DNA of 64,000 bases from Mimachlamys varia (taxonomy: Eukaryota > Mollusca > Bivalvia > Pectinida > Pectinidae): positions 1,178,001 through 1,242,000 of the forward strand of contig OX392532.1 in assembly GCA_947623455.1 (NCBI GenBank). Reading direction: 5' to 3'. The position numbers and the translations under genes are program-made. The notes beneath the pieces were generated by a model. That model worked only from the letters and a program-made list of their open reading frames with translations, was not told where the DNA came from and made no database searches. Numbering within the stretch: position 1 is the stretch's first letter; each line of letters starts with the position of its first letter. This document shows, in pieces, positions 51,370-64,000 of this stretch.

Positions 51370-51493
51370 AGTTTCTGTAAGTAAAGAAAAAAGGTATAGG
51401 CTTATATTTTTATATAAGGAGCCACCAATTATAAAATATATTCTGTAATTGGCGCTCCTTATATACATGTATATATATTTACTTACAGAAACT
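51370..51493. repeat. foldback element
   Basis: The ends AGTTTCTGTAAGTAAA and TTTACTTACAGAAACT are perfect 16 bp inverted repeats; inner arms TATAAGGAGCCACCAATTA and TAATTGGCGCTCCTTATA pair as well. 124 bp in all. Confidence 0.85.
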
Positions 51494-54400
51494 CAAGCAA
51501 CTGTGGTTAGGGGCAGACGTGATTGTAAAGAGTTGTATACATATACGATGTACACTTTCGGTGAATATAAAAAATGAAATATACAATATTTTCATCTGTC
51601 TATTCTACAAGAAAACAATGTTTAAATAAGTTTAATTATGTTAAATTAAGTTGGAGTATACCCCAGCCGTGATGAATGAATTTGTTTTTATCTTCGCTAG
51701 GATAGTAAAATAAAAATTAAAGTTGTACCATTATCACAGGACGTTTACGACGAAAATTCATATTACATCGGTTTGTAACTCCTGGGTTCAGGTACTGCAT
51801 AGCGTAATAATTACAATCTTAGCGAATTTGATCTCCAAAACTTGTTTGTGTTTGTAAAAAAGCAACTGTGTAAAGAATGTTATTATTTCGAATCTCGAAT
51901 TTTGAGAAAAAATAAAATAGAAATTAGATATATTTTGTCAATAGAAGATGCTTTTCGTTTATCGTTTATATTTACCTAAATGGGCGAACCGATTAGACCG
52001 GCTCAGTTCGTTAATGAAATAAGGTTGAACTAAGTAATCGTATGCATTCTTCTAGCTTGCCTTGACAAAGCCTTGCAAGGACAACCGCTTAATCGTTTTA
52101 TACCTGTACATTTCATATTTTAAACGAATGAGACAAGCTTAGGAGTCTGCTCGTTTATGCGAAACAAACGTGTATCCTTCGAATGATATTGAATGACATG
52201 GAAAGTTAACGCGATATTTTCTACTGCAAAAAGTATTAATAAATTGTGGACTAATATTCAAATTATTTTCAAATTTTCAAATTATATTTCATGGTAAAAG
52301 TATTTTGAATTATCCGTTGTTATGACATTCCTGCCATCCGCCTTTATATCACTGCATAGTGATATTCAAAGCCAGTATGACTGTGAAAATATTATGGAAA
52401 AAGTGCATCATTGGAAAATACCACAACTACTTCAACATTATAATGTCAACATTTACAAACAGATGCTGGTGGGATATTTATTTGCAAAAGCATATGTTGC
52501 ATTGCAACACTGGATAGCAATATCCCGATCTAACGTGTATTTGGCACACCTGGATTATGATTTGTAACACATTGTTGCTACATGTGTGGTGTTCGTGTGA
52601 ATCAGACACAACCATGAGTTGCTGACCTTGGTTTGCAATACTACATGACCAAGGTTTTTGCGGTAAACCACATCATTCCTAAGTGTGATTTACCATGTGA
52701 AGGTTTTGTTTTCACATACTTTTGGTGAAAAGAGTTACCTTACAATTATCTTTAGACTATTTCTACAGAAATCATGAGTCATTGTTGTAATGATTCTGTC
52801 ATAGCCGCATATAAATTAAATATATCAGGAAGTCAAGCGTTCCTTCAACTATAACTTTCATTAGAAAAAAAAGAGTGATAGATTTGCTACCATTATTTGT
52901 AAATGTCTGTCGAAGTAAACACTGCTGAAATATAGAGCAATGTTGAAATGTTTATGATAGAAGATGTTTGCATAACTCGTGCCAAATCCCTCGTAATATT
53001 TGGACACTGCATTTTGGACATATAAGATAGATGAAAACATTTTTTTTCATTGAGAATGACAAACGAAGCATTCGGTTATCCTTATATATAAATTATTTAT
53101 TCAATATTTTTCAATACCAAAACTGGAATGGAGACTGGAATGGAAAAGGAATCCACCAAAGTACGAGTATTAAGCTATAAAATTGCCTTGATACAACGAG
53201 ATATTGTGAGTTTTGTATGTGAAAAAGGAGATAATCACTACCTTTCTACAACACCTAGTGTTCTTTCCAGTCTGCTTTATGTTTCCATCATTTATACGTT
53301 TTAGTGTATGCATGATTATTGATTGTATGTTTTCGAAACTACAACTGGTTCTGATTATAAAATTGTAGATTTATTTAAATATATCCCAACTCTTCGGTCC
53401 AGTGACTGCTTATATCGCTCTGTAATGTAATAATCTCGTACTATGTGGTACTCTGGTATATAAGCGGTATTTTTTTCAAATTGGTAAGTTTATATAGAAT
53501 CATATCCATGAAATACGCCCAGAAAAGGTTAGCATTTCATTCTTATGGTTGATGAATGTTTATAAATATTAAAGTCGTTCAGATTTCATTAACATTATTG
53601 TCTAGATTACCATTATAACATAAAATACCACACAATACTTAAATTAAGATTTGAATCAAACACAAACATGATCTTCAACTGTGTGTCACATTAAACACGT
53701 CGGAATGTATTCACAACATATAAACGATTAATAATATTTTGTTGCATAATATTACAGTAAATAACCAGAAATTGAAAGCTATCATTTCACTTCGTGCATA
53801 TTCGCCATTTATATTTCTATAACGCATTGTAATATTACTGAATAAAAATGTTGCTGATATATGTATTGATGATCATACATAATATGAAACGCTTTCAAAT
53901 GAATCGAAACTGATCCTGCAAAACAATTAAAGCGATGACGTAACGGTAGTAGTGCTTGTTATTAATGTTTTATGACCAGAATTTTCTTATATTTATCATG
54001 TCATATATTTTGACAGGCGGGTAACGTTTTATAAGATATGTGTAGTAATTCCTAGAAACCAATTGTTATGTTCACCAGCCTCAGGTCAATACAAACTGAC
54101 GTTCATATTAAGATTTCATTTCATAATAACGATTGTCCTATTGGAAGTATACAGGTGCATGCCTGCTGTAAATAAAACGATCACATGATGCTGCAGTAAA
54201 TGTACCATTGTTGATTTCCACAATATGTATCTCTACGTATTCACCACTAGGTGTTCACTCTTAATAGTGACGGTTTTTTTATCAGGCCAAAACAAGTTAG
54301 AATAGGAGTAAGAATTGCTGTCACTTTTGTAACCCTTTATTTTTTTATGTAACAATTCGAGAATCCATATGTAACGTAAATTTTGGTTAAGTTCAAATAT

Positions 54401-56819
54401 TTCGTTTACATGAGTTTGCAGGTGTTAAAAGTTTGCAAACAAATAGTTGAAATCTAAATGTTAATTACTTAATTAGTTGTTACGAAAATTAATTTGGAAT
54501 GCTAAAGGGCTGGCTGAAACTTATCTTTTCATTGTTTTATGATATGGGGTATACAGGAGGTGAATGGTCTGAGTGAATCAATGAATTATATAGTAATATA
54601 TATAAACCGACCTTAGAGATAAGTGAATGCACTGGATGCGGCTTGGGATATTAGTATTTAACTATGAATGAACCTTTTTGGATATCTAACAGCAGATGTT
54701 GGATAATTACTGCTGGATATGTACAGATAGTTGGATGTGATGTTAGTACCGTAGGTAAGTAACTCATCCAAAAGTCCCACGGTCACCTGTAGGTACATAT
54801 GTTTGTGTAGGTCTAGTTATACACATGTTCGTGTCGGTCTACACGTATCGAACAAGTGCCCCTGTGTCACGCCGTAATGAAGCATGTTGACATGGAAATA
54901 TACATATACGTATTGCTCAACCATAAGCGACGTATACCCAATCCTACTTACGTTTATAATAATGGTGTATGTACACGTCGTTCACATACAATTTAGAAAT
55001 ATTGTGCCAAATGTATGTTAAACGTTTATCCATAATAGAAATTAATTTCGTTCTGACAATTCAGTTTACTTAGATAAAAAATGTGAGCGTATATCCATGT
55101 GACTGTACTTGAAAAATAAGTCTAAAATATTGCTTAGCAACTTATAATGAACATTACTGTACTACATATGCCGTAAAATCATTCTAAACGGCATGTAAAG
55201 AAATTCCCTTTGTTTCACTTGGCAAAAAATATTTAAAGTAAATAAAGCAATAAGAATTTGTTCTAAAAATGTTTTACGGAAGCAATAATTCTGGGTTTCC
55301 TACAGAACTCGGGGAACACAAAGGTCTAACTTGTCGTAATTCCGGTCATATTGACGGATGACAAGACATTGTCTTATACCCTTGACCAGTATCATCAGAC
55401 CGACAATGATAACTATATAAGTGATTAATGCATCCTGAAGCTTGTTCTGTGCCATCTGATCATTATGAGTTCATATTGGAATGACGATTGAAATGCAACC
55501 TGTGCTTGTGTATTGTTTTTGTTTTATTTTGTTGTAATACCAAATGTATTCCTTTTTAGACATTTAGCCAAGTCCTACTATTATTGTTATTGCGGTTATT
55601 TGTCTATTTTATTTGCATTAGGGAACAATGGAAAATACAACCGATACATATGTATCTGAACACATCATATGTGTTGTGATAACAGGTTAAATGTTTGCTA
55701 TACATAACTACTAAACATACGAGAATATAAAACATAGGTAAGTATTTGTCCTACAGAGTGGATACACGTGTTAGGTGTAGCTTCTGAGTGTCCATCAGAT
55801 ACATCCTATCAGCATGTTTGTACTGAGGCCAGGTATACACCATCATTTATGTGTTTTTGATCTGATTTTGGTCTTGCTGGAGATAAAATGGTCTTGTACG
55901 CTTTTTGTTTATCGTCATCACTTACACTATTATCACTATGTCGTAAAGCGTTTTAGAGCAATTCTACAATTATATAGGGGAATTACAATTATTATATAAT
56001 TAATGTTGTTTGATTATGTTTTTTTATATATATAATTAATGTTGTTTGATTATGTTTTTTTTTCATATTTTTTCCTTTTTTGCTTGTTTTTAAAATTTGT
56101 TTCAATATTTCTCTATTTTAAATTGCGTCAAGTCTTTATATGTCTTTCACTTCACATGATATAGTTTTGTAAAACGCATTTTAGTTAAATCATTTTCAGT
56201 GTATATTAATAATTTAGAATAAAAAAAAAGTGAAACTCCTTTGCAGATTTGATATTATTCAACACCAACTGGTAAAACACATGACGTAGCCATGCCAGTA
56301 TATTGTCCATTGGCTTTAATTTCATGTCGTATAACCATGGTTCGTATAATGTCAGCTAGAAATTGAAAGGATATGGTAGGCAAAACAGAAAATAATATTT
56401 AGCTCATTATACTTTAGCAGGTGAGTTCCGTATTTTCCCAAGTGTACGTAACGTAAGTTTTAAGATAATCATTTACTTATTAATAATATCATGTCATATT
56501 GAGATAGAATAAGTGACCGACACTATCTAAAGAAATCTAATTTGACGTCATAATTTATGATCTAACAACCGTTAAGAGGAATGAGACGAAGTTAAAGAGG
56601 TGTTATATAAATGAAGCACGTACTGTTTGTTTAATCTCATGTCTATATTTGTTATACTGCTCTTAGTAATGTAGGAGATTTTCTCGATCAGTAATTTATT
56701 AAATAGAATGTTTCAGTTAGTGAATACTTTGTTGAATTACAGCATAAACATACATTCAAATTGACTTCTCATGATGTAAACGCCTAATGAAACCGTGGTA
56801 TTTTTCAATGAATAATTTT
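51494..56819. other. gene-free stretch between the Kir genes
   Basis: Nothing supportable as a gene. An 81-codon frame at 52322-52567 has no recognised domain. TATAATTAATGTTGTTTGATTATG is repeated in tandem near 55995 and 56031. Confidence 0.4.
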
Positions 56820-56870
56820 AATCGATTTTGAGTTCAGATTATGATTTTGTTAACGCTTCGGTATTCTCTA
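56820..56870 (-). repeat. dispersed repeat copy, short
   Basis: The reverse complement GAATACCGAAGCGTTAAC...AACTCAAAATCGATTAAA matches 61117-61236 closely. Confidence 0.75.
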
Positions 56871-58120
56871 TTTTTTTCAAAAGTTTGTGTTCTTTCTTAA
56901 ATGAATTTTAGCAATTTTAGCATTGTATAATTTTTCTGAAACTTTTATCAATATTCTAGACGACAAGGACATTATAATGATGGTGTTGACCAGTCCAATG
57001 ATAGACTGGAGGTGTTAAACTGCCCGTGTTGACCAATCTGATCGGAACAAGCTGTCAGGGTGACACATAAATCATAGTTCATATACTGACCAGAGGCCAT
57101 AGCAAGGCCAATCATTTGACAATTATTATCTGTCATAGGAACTGACCAGAACCGTGACAGCTATATTGAGGTACACAACTAGGCGTACAGGTGAGAACGA
57201 ATTACCTGTGGTCTAAATGAAGCTCAAATCGCTCCGGTAGACAATGTATATGTCAGCTGGACCTGTGGGCAGGCATGTTACCGATGACATGGAACCATAT
57301 TCCTGGACAAGGTTATATCTGACATGAGGACATGAAACACGACAGCGTAACTGTTGGCATGGTAACATAATATGTGATAGAAAACACACGTTGGGACTTT
57401 ACCGTTGACATGGTAATATACACTGAGTAAAATAACCTAAGAAACAATGGCATGTCATGAGATGGTTCTATCGTTGACGTAGGAAACATGTACGCATTTT
57501 TTTTTATTTTCAAATTACAATAAACCGAGGCCTCCTATCTGTCATCTTTCCCTACATTTCATGGAAAGTAAACTTTTAACAAACACACCTTAAATATCTC
57601 CCTGTTATAACAAGACACTATGCTCTATGTTTTATCTTAAGTACACAGTGTAGTAAAACATGCTTGTACCGAATTTTTGGTGCAGCTAATGTCTGTACAT
57701 ATTATCCTACATATTGGTATTTTCCATAAATCCGAGTTTGTCTGGAATATTAAACGTGAGTATTTCCTCCATAAAATATTTGAAACCAGTGAGCATTCGT
57801 TAAGGAATGACCACGTCGGGTTTCTTCCCAAAATAAGACCAATCGCGCGCTAACATCCGGGCCAACAAGAGTGATGAATATCATTGTATAATCGTCAGAG
57901 GCTCTTGCAAGGCACCTTGTTTCATTAAGTATTTTACCGGATAAATACATGGCGTTATATAAAGTTATTTCACTCTTATTTAGGAAAAATTGATTTTAAA
58001 AGCACATCGTATATCTTATGTAAAATTCCCAGTTCCTATTCCTATGATTATGTAAAAATGTACACGAAATAGCTGTATAAAAATCAATTGAGTTAAATCA
58101 TTTCAGTGAATATTGATAAA

Positions 58121-58234
58121 AAATACCAAAGCGTCAACAAAACAATAATCCGAACTCAAAATCGATTTAACTAGAGGCAAATTATGAACAAAGGAAAGAT
58201 TTACATGGAGACCCTCGTAAAAGTACAAGAAAAT
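58121..58234 (+). repeat. dispersed repeat copy
   Basis: ACCAAAGCGTCAACAAAAC through GAACAAAGGAAAGATTTACATGGAGACC and AAAAGTACAAGA, about 85-90 percent like 61117-61236 by eye. Confidence 0.8.
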
Positions 58235-59917
58235 CTTAATCACATCCAAGTAAACATCAAGGTTTTATTAGGTATATATACATAAATATAAATGGGCATT
58301 ATATTTTTGATATTGTTTGTACTGAAATTGTATGTTGCGATATGACGATGCACGGTACGACAATAGACAGAGAAATGCTATTTCGTTTACATTGTATATG
58401 ATATGGAAAGAAATCACAGACTTACGACATCAGTAAATCAAATTGAAACTATTCCTATTATGGGTCGGAAGGAGACCTTTTCTCTTTGAACATTGACATA
58501 CATTATATTTATGGTATTCGGGACAGGAAACGATAAACCGGTGTTGTGACTGGTGCTGTCAGGGTTTGACCGATTATTGACGACGGTCAGCTGCTGGTCA
58601 AGCCAGGGGCGTGACCCTGTCTCCGGACACGTGTTATAGCACTATGGACGAGTACCTTACCACACTGGACATAAGGGATGTCAGAATGTCCGAGGTTTAT
58701 TGCTTCATCTCATCCTTAAGAATATGTGTACAATGTTTCATACCGCAGATAGATAATTGCGTAAAGATAATTTTAACAATTATTTTTTCACGTGCATGCA
58801 TAAACATGAAAAAACATTATTGTATCTAACATTTATATAAGATAGATATAACATGTTTTAATAATTTCATGATAGACATATTTATTTGTGTGAAACGATA
58901 TTATGAATAAATAGACAGTAAAATAAAATGTTTGGTAGTTTGTCATCCTTATTTTGCTCAAGAATCCTTTCTAACAAATGGTATGGTCTCGATACGTACA
59001 TGTATTTCTACATTTTTATCAAGAGCAAAATAATGTTGAATAAAGTATTCATCTCAGAAAATTACATTTCGTTTAGAGATAGTAGTAAACATTGCTTGCT
59101 GTCACAATCTGTGGTTAAACATGATATACTTATCTTTTACTTTATCATTTACTTTATCACTTTATCTGTACACTTTCCCCTCATTTCGCGCCTTGTCGGA
59201 TAGAGTTTGCCCGTGTAAAGTTATGTAGGAATAAAACTCTTTATTACAATTTACTAGTCAAATATTCATTCGATAAAAGTGATATTTTTCACTAGTGCAA
59301 TCTGGGGTTAGGGGTGGGAACATATGATAAATATTAATATTTGTATCGTTCAAAACAGATCAGAGAATATCGCTGCGTCAACATAACCAAAATTTATTAA
59401 ACCATGGGCATAAAAGGACAATCTTCTCTTGGTAAAAAACTGATTTAGTGTGAAGGTTTGTGTACGTACTACAGTAGTTGTATTTACTATGATTTTACAC
59501 AAATACAGTACATAGCTGTTATTGTTTGTATTGCAATTTATTAAAAACAACAGTATTTAGAAACACCTGCCACTACATGTACGTATAGCCGTTTTAAAAA
59601 TCTAATGGATCAAATAATTATTCCCTTTATTTCTAATAAAAGAATATATTTGGTAACATATTGTCGTGATTTAACATGATACTTTGTTCCATCATAAATG
59701 AATTTGAAGATTTCCTCCAAAAATAATTGACAATCGTTCACATACATGTTTCAAACTTTATATTTCACAGAGAGATACATGGACAACACACCACATCCAA
59801 CCAAAATCATTTAACAAATAGTTATCATAATACAAATCTAGTATATTTTAATTTACCCTGTCCGTTCTCCAGCTCGTGATAATACGAGTTAGTTTGATAT
59901 TAAGGGCTGTACTGAGT
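58235..59917. other. gene-free stretch
   Basis: No domain in any frame, including the 91-codon frame at 58928-59203. Ordinary AT-rich sequence. Confidence 0.4.
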
Positions 59918-60380
59918 GGATATACACATAGATACATGTGGCCAGGAGAATAGCTATCTACATGTATATATAGATAACAAAGCGAAATACCTAGTATGAA
60001 TGCATGCAAAAATATATAAAGATGACGTAACACACAAATATGCTGCACCTTTTAAATTTAGTAACAGATACAGTATGCCGAAAAAATGAATTAAACTGCA
60101 TGATGCAGATGTTTCGTCCTCCTAGGATTCTTCAGTGATGCTAGGGGCCAAAAGGTAGGGATCCAAAATATTTAAACTAATGTAGAAGCAGAAGGGTCAG
60201 GTGCAGAAAACCCCTTTAATTTATGAATTTAGAAGTAAAATTTAACTAGTTCTAAATAACATAAAAAGACAATTTGAAACTTTTGTTTATATATAATATA
60301 TATTTTAATTATTCATATTTCGCTATGTTATCTATATATAGATGATATTCTCCTGGCCACATAAACCTGTGGATATACAG
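59918..60380. mobile_element. inverted-repeat-flanked block around hammerhead copy B
   Basis: The left arm at about 59918-59990 (TGTGGCCAGGAGAATA, ATATATAGATAACA, AGCGAAATA) is matched in reverse at about 60319-60380 (TATTTCGCTATGTTATC, TATTCTCCTGGCCACA). Between the arms lie about 330 bp including the dispersed hammerhead repeat. The arms suggest two opposed copies of one repeat, or a composite element. Confidence 0.65.
60098..60141 (-). ncRNA. degraded type I hammerhead ribozyme, copy B
   Basis: On the minus strand: GCAUCA, the full core box CUGAAGA, stem II AUCC/GGAC around UAGGA (first pair A-C instead of G-C), GAAA, stem III AC-AUCU-GC, then UCAUGC. Compared with copy A it keeps core A9 but has lost the U of the stem III A-U pair and one stem I pair. 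Taken together the copies imply an ancestor with intact core and stems; that ancestor is an inference. Confidence 0.7.
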
Positions 60381-63300
60381 ACAATGTCTACATGAATTGA
60401 CCCCACCAGTGACGAAGTGGTATAATAAGGAAGTTTATTGTCTTGTATGTATGTCGATTGGCAAGCTAGCTATACATTCAGTAATATGTAAGTGACTGTA
60501 GGATAAGTATGTCCGTTAATATATTGATGACTATTTTATTCCAAACAATACATATATCATCAGTTATTGTTCAACCCAGCGGCTAGATCTTGTTATATAT
60601 CCGAAATCTGTATTGATACAACAACAGTGTGTACATACTCAATTCAATGTTATATTAAATAACTAATACATGCATCATATACTAAGAATTTAACTTAGTA
60701 AGAAGCAAGATTTTATCGTATCATCAAATAAGGCATTGTTTAGGTTTTACATAGTTACAAAATGCACTAAACGTACGATTTTTTTCAATCAATGCACAAT
60801 CAAAAACATTTAATTTTAGCAGAAATTGAAATAAATTACTGGTGCCTTGGAATCAACAGAGATTGCAAGTTACAGTTCGGTTATGGTGAGATTTGTTCAA
60901 TCGACGAATATAAACACGGAGACATCGGATTACCATTAAAAATGCATGAATATTTCGTCATCTGGAAGGTAAAAGAACCACCATATTTTTATAATAAAAA
61001 ACTGAATCTGTATTTGTTAAATCCATTTCTTGTCAATATCCATAAGCCAAAAGTAACTCAGAAGTAACTCAATTCCGTGCATGATTGTTAATACTAAATC
61101 GGATACAAAATAAATAAGAGAACACCGAAGCGTTAACAAAATCATAATCCAAACTCAAAATCGATTAAACCAGGGGCAAAATATGAACAAAGGAAAGATC
61201 TACATGGAGACCTTTGTAAAAGTACAAGAGAATAAGACCAAGTGTTCCGGAAAAGTAAGCGTCACCTGCTTCATCGACGACACCCGTCATGTTAATCTTT
61301 GTCACATACAAGAAAACATGAAGTTCTCAAAATGAGAACCGAGTATCATTGTCAATCATAACAAGTAAACACACTAATGAGCATACTCAAAAACGTCCAT
61401 CTTCACATTATTAAAAGATAAAGAATATACAAATTGGTTCATGACTGTTTCCACTACTTTTCCTTGACTTTTAAATTACTGTTTGACGAATTCGATCCTA
61501 GGTCTGTAATAAACATTTTCTTTAAAAAATAAACAGTCAGATTGCACCTTTTTAAAGCGAATTTGATCATTTTCATCATAATTAAAACATGAGATAGGCG
61601 ACTCTCTCTATTTACAATCATACATAGCAAACTAGAACAAAGACATACTTCTGCTACAGAGTCCAATAAATAAAATATAAAAGTTGCTGTTATATACTCG
61701 TATACTCGACTTAGGCGTAAAAGATTAAGTATGTCCTGGTTAATTTCTAGGAGAGAGTAAAACATTTTATTTTTATAAAAAGATAAAATCGATAATATTT
61801 TTATTGAAAGTTTTTCCCTAGAAAACTGGTTAACGGAGTTGAAATGATGTGAACATGATCTTAGAATTGTTATCACGTAGGCTTAAGAAATATCCAATGG
61901 TATAGAGATTTATTTAGATGTACTGCAATGACAGGTGAATCAATTTCAAGAAGATGTTTTTAAAGCTATATGTATCTTATTCAAGTATAATGTATAAATA
62001 TGCAATCGATATCTATAAGCAAATGGAATTAGAAATAATGATACAATAATGAAAATGTTGCAAAGATATGTTCATAAAGATAATATAAGTAATCTTTTAT
62101 ATAAGTAATAGCTTTTACCTCGTCTTTTACCTCTTAAAGTTATTTAAATTAAGTCAGACATGCTTGACTGAATAATTTGTCAGGCATTAACAATGGCCCA
62201 TTTCTATGATATTTAGGCTTTGTTTATCTTCGAATTACAAATATACCAATACATTTGACATTCAATATAAACGAGCCAATGTTTGACAAAAATGCGACGC
62301 ATAAAATACCGCAAAGAATCTTGATTAGAATTAATTGTTTTGTTACTTTAAGTATAAACAGTATTTTACTTCCAGATTTTTTTTACAAATTTTGCTACTT
62401 TAATAAGACGCTTTAAAAATAAATGATATCCTTAATTCGTTTATGACTAGAACAACCTAAGTTATAGCTATAAGATAATGAATTTATTACAATCTATAGA
62501 TTTACATCAGACTACCATTAGTATTGTAATTATTACAACTGTCAACCCTACCATCATAAATCTCCGGATACTCTTATCAACATTCCAGAAAACAGAGATA
62601 TAGATCTAATTTAAACAAATATTTACACAATTTTATATTATGATCACAACAAAATAATTTGATAATTACTACAAGGAATAAATGAGAATTATTAAATTTA
62701 CAAAGGACTGCTACTAAGACATGCTATAGTACAACTGGCTATCCTACCATCCTATTTCTCCAGTCATGAAGGGACCCATTACACAAGTATCAATACTGAA
62801 GTAGGACGTATATAATGATACAGATTACTAATTGACATGGATCCTGACAAATCCCTAATATATTGATAAATGTAACGAGACGAAGGTAGACCTACGATAT
62901 CCTGTTGTGCCAGAGGTGTTCGATCTAGCAGATAAGGACTAAGTTTTTCTTTGTATGTTTTTGTTGACAGGTAAAATTTGGACAGGTAGAACAAAGTGGA
63001 GGTTAGCAGTGACAGTGATAAATATATCGAGTATTTTTCTGATGTTATCCCTCATTTAACAGTCCATTGGTTCACTCTGTCATGTCAGCGTGTACTTACA
63101 TTAATCAACGTTTATAGACAGGCCCGTTATACAGGAGTCAAACTCTGGGGGGCACGACGGGAAGTGTTTAACCCATTAAAACCAATATTAACATCATAAT
63201 AAATTAATATATTTGACATAAAAGGATTTTTTGCATATAACAATAAATCCCCATTTTAGACAGTATATTAATTAACAGGTAACATCAATATAGATAGTAT

Positions 63301-63593
63301 CGGTATGTACGGGTAGTATCATACAACACGGTGACATTAATAACCCCTGAGGTATTCCAAACGAAAAAAATATAACCAAAGGGCTACATTAAATTTCACG
63401 CTTGATCAATTACAAAACGGTACTTGAATGGACCAGGGAGTACGAGGAATTGTATTTATTTATTGATTTTTCTCCGATCAGACAACATCTCCTGGGAGAC
63501 TGGAGTTGGTGTTGTACTTATATACTTAAGTATTAGATATTGTACGTGAATTATAAATCACTACAGACAATTGTATCTAACAAATAAGTAACA
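60381..63593. other. gene-free stretch upstream of the second Kir gene
   Basis: Contains the dispersed repeat at 61117-61236. A 91-codon frame at 60792-61067 and a 140-codon minus frame at 61454-61876 have no recognised domain and no splice or start context to support them. No TATA box was recognised before 63594. Confidence 0.4.
61117..61236 (+). repeat. dispersed repeat copy, best preserved
   Basis: ACACCGAAGCGTTAACAAA through CTCAAAATCGATTAAACCAG, GGGGCAAAATATGAACAAAGG, and AAAGTACAAGAGAATAAG. The family has four members in 48-61 kb, in both orientations. Confidence 0.8.
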
Positions 63594-63777
63594 ATGACCA
63601 CGGCCGGACAGGAGTTCGGAACGTTCTACATGTATAAGGACACTAAACCAACTGTAGAGAGCCGCTACCCTATACTACAATACGTCAAACGAAAACTTAA
63701 AATCAATCAATATGATCCAGAGGATAAGAGGAGCGCACTGGTAAAGAAATCAGGACATTACCGCGTCAAATACACAG
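63594..63777 (+). CDS. first coding exon of a second inward-rectifier K+ channel gene (partial)
   Basis: ATG with A at -3 opens 61 codons plus one base, ending TACACAG before GTAAGT, a consensus donor (phase 1). The end of the peptide, LVKKSGHYRVKYTG once the split codon is completed, is the conserved cytoplasmic N-terminal block that precedes the slide helix in Kir channels. It aligns with LLKKGGKYRVSYKG at residues 56-69 of the Kir protein at 44962-46302. The rest of the gene is beyond the window. The two genes are head-to-head about 17.3 kb apart. The N-terminal 48 residues do not resemble the other paralogue. Confidence 0.8.
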
Positions 63778-64000
63778 GTAAGTTATAATTTATATCTATA
63801 TGAAAATACACATATTGATTATATCTATATAAGAATGCACAGGTCAGTTATAATTTATATCTATATGAAAATACACATATTGATTATATCTATATAAGAA
63901 TGCACAGGTCAGTTATAAATCAAATCAATATAAAATACACAGTTTAGATACAAATTATATCTATAAAAAACACACAAGTAAGTTATACTTCATATCTACA
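63773..64000 (+). repeat. 65-70 bp tandem repeat starting at the Kir2 splice donor
   Basis: AGTTATA, preceded by GGTA, GGTC, GGTC and AGTA, recurs at 63781, 63846, 63911 and 63981 (periods 65, 65, 70). Units 1 and 2 are nearly identical. Each unit starts with a splice-donor-like ACAGGT(A/C)AGTT or ACAAGTAAGTT. The array may continue past the window. Confidence 0.9.

Noticed and set aside
60792..61067. 91-codon frame with Trp and Cys residues
   Set aside because: No recognisable family and no exon borders; it ends just before a dispersed repeat.
61454..61876. 140-codon minus-strand frame
   Set aside because: AT-rich composition, no domain, no splice or start context; not distinguishable from chance.

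Overview
This is eukaryotic, intron-rich, AT-rich DNA dense with short mobile elements, most likely from a bivalve mollusc. The evidence is two genes split into short exons with clean GT/AG borders, animal-specific protein families (SMIM14, FKBP6, inward-rectifier K+ channels), and repeat classes typical of bivalves: pearl/Helentron-like elements with about 150 bp tandem cores, tRNA-derived SINEs and Penelope-type hammerhead motifs. The species cannot be named from the sequence.

Layout. 1-4.3 kb: repeats only (a degraded hammerhead repeat, a dead reverse transcriptase, two pearl-like elements). 4.3-8.2 kb: AT-rich, with MITEs and minisatellites. 8.2-13.6 kb, minus strand: a complete SMIM14-like gene in five exons, 101 codons, reconstructed across introns; its introns hold an AT minisatellite, a hammerhead-like motif and SINE remnants. 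13.6-23.4 kb: no gene found; it holds a 5'-truncated LINE flanked by two identical 123 bp direct repeats, SINEs (one split by a foldback MITE) and further MITEs. 23.4-33.4 kb, plus strand: an FKBP6-like gene, thirteen coding exons in continuous frame (471 residues plus stop); only the first coding exon was not found. 33.4-44.9 kb: the FKBP6 3' flank with a 39 bp minisatellite carrying poly(A) hexamers, a 2 kb pearl-like element, a mariner-type MITE and a 103 bp satellite. 44.96-46.30 kb, minus strand: a one-exon inward-rectifier K+ channel (Kir). 46.3-63.6 kb: about 17 kb with no supportable gene, several dispersed repeats and a second degraded hammerhead. 63.59 kb to the end, plus strand: the first coding exon of a second Kir gene, head-to-head with the first.

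How the genes relate. There is no operon logic. SMIM14 is a small ER membrane protein. FKBP6/Shutdown proteins are Hsp90 co-chaperones for PIWI-piRNA loading in germ cells of flies and mice. The two Kir genes look like a divergent paralogue pair. The most notable non-coding signals are the hammerhead motifs and three tandem arrays whose units each contain an RNA-processing signal (3' splice-site-like, poly(A)-hexamer, 5' splice-site-like) beside or inside the two intron-containing genes FKBP6 and Kir2.
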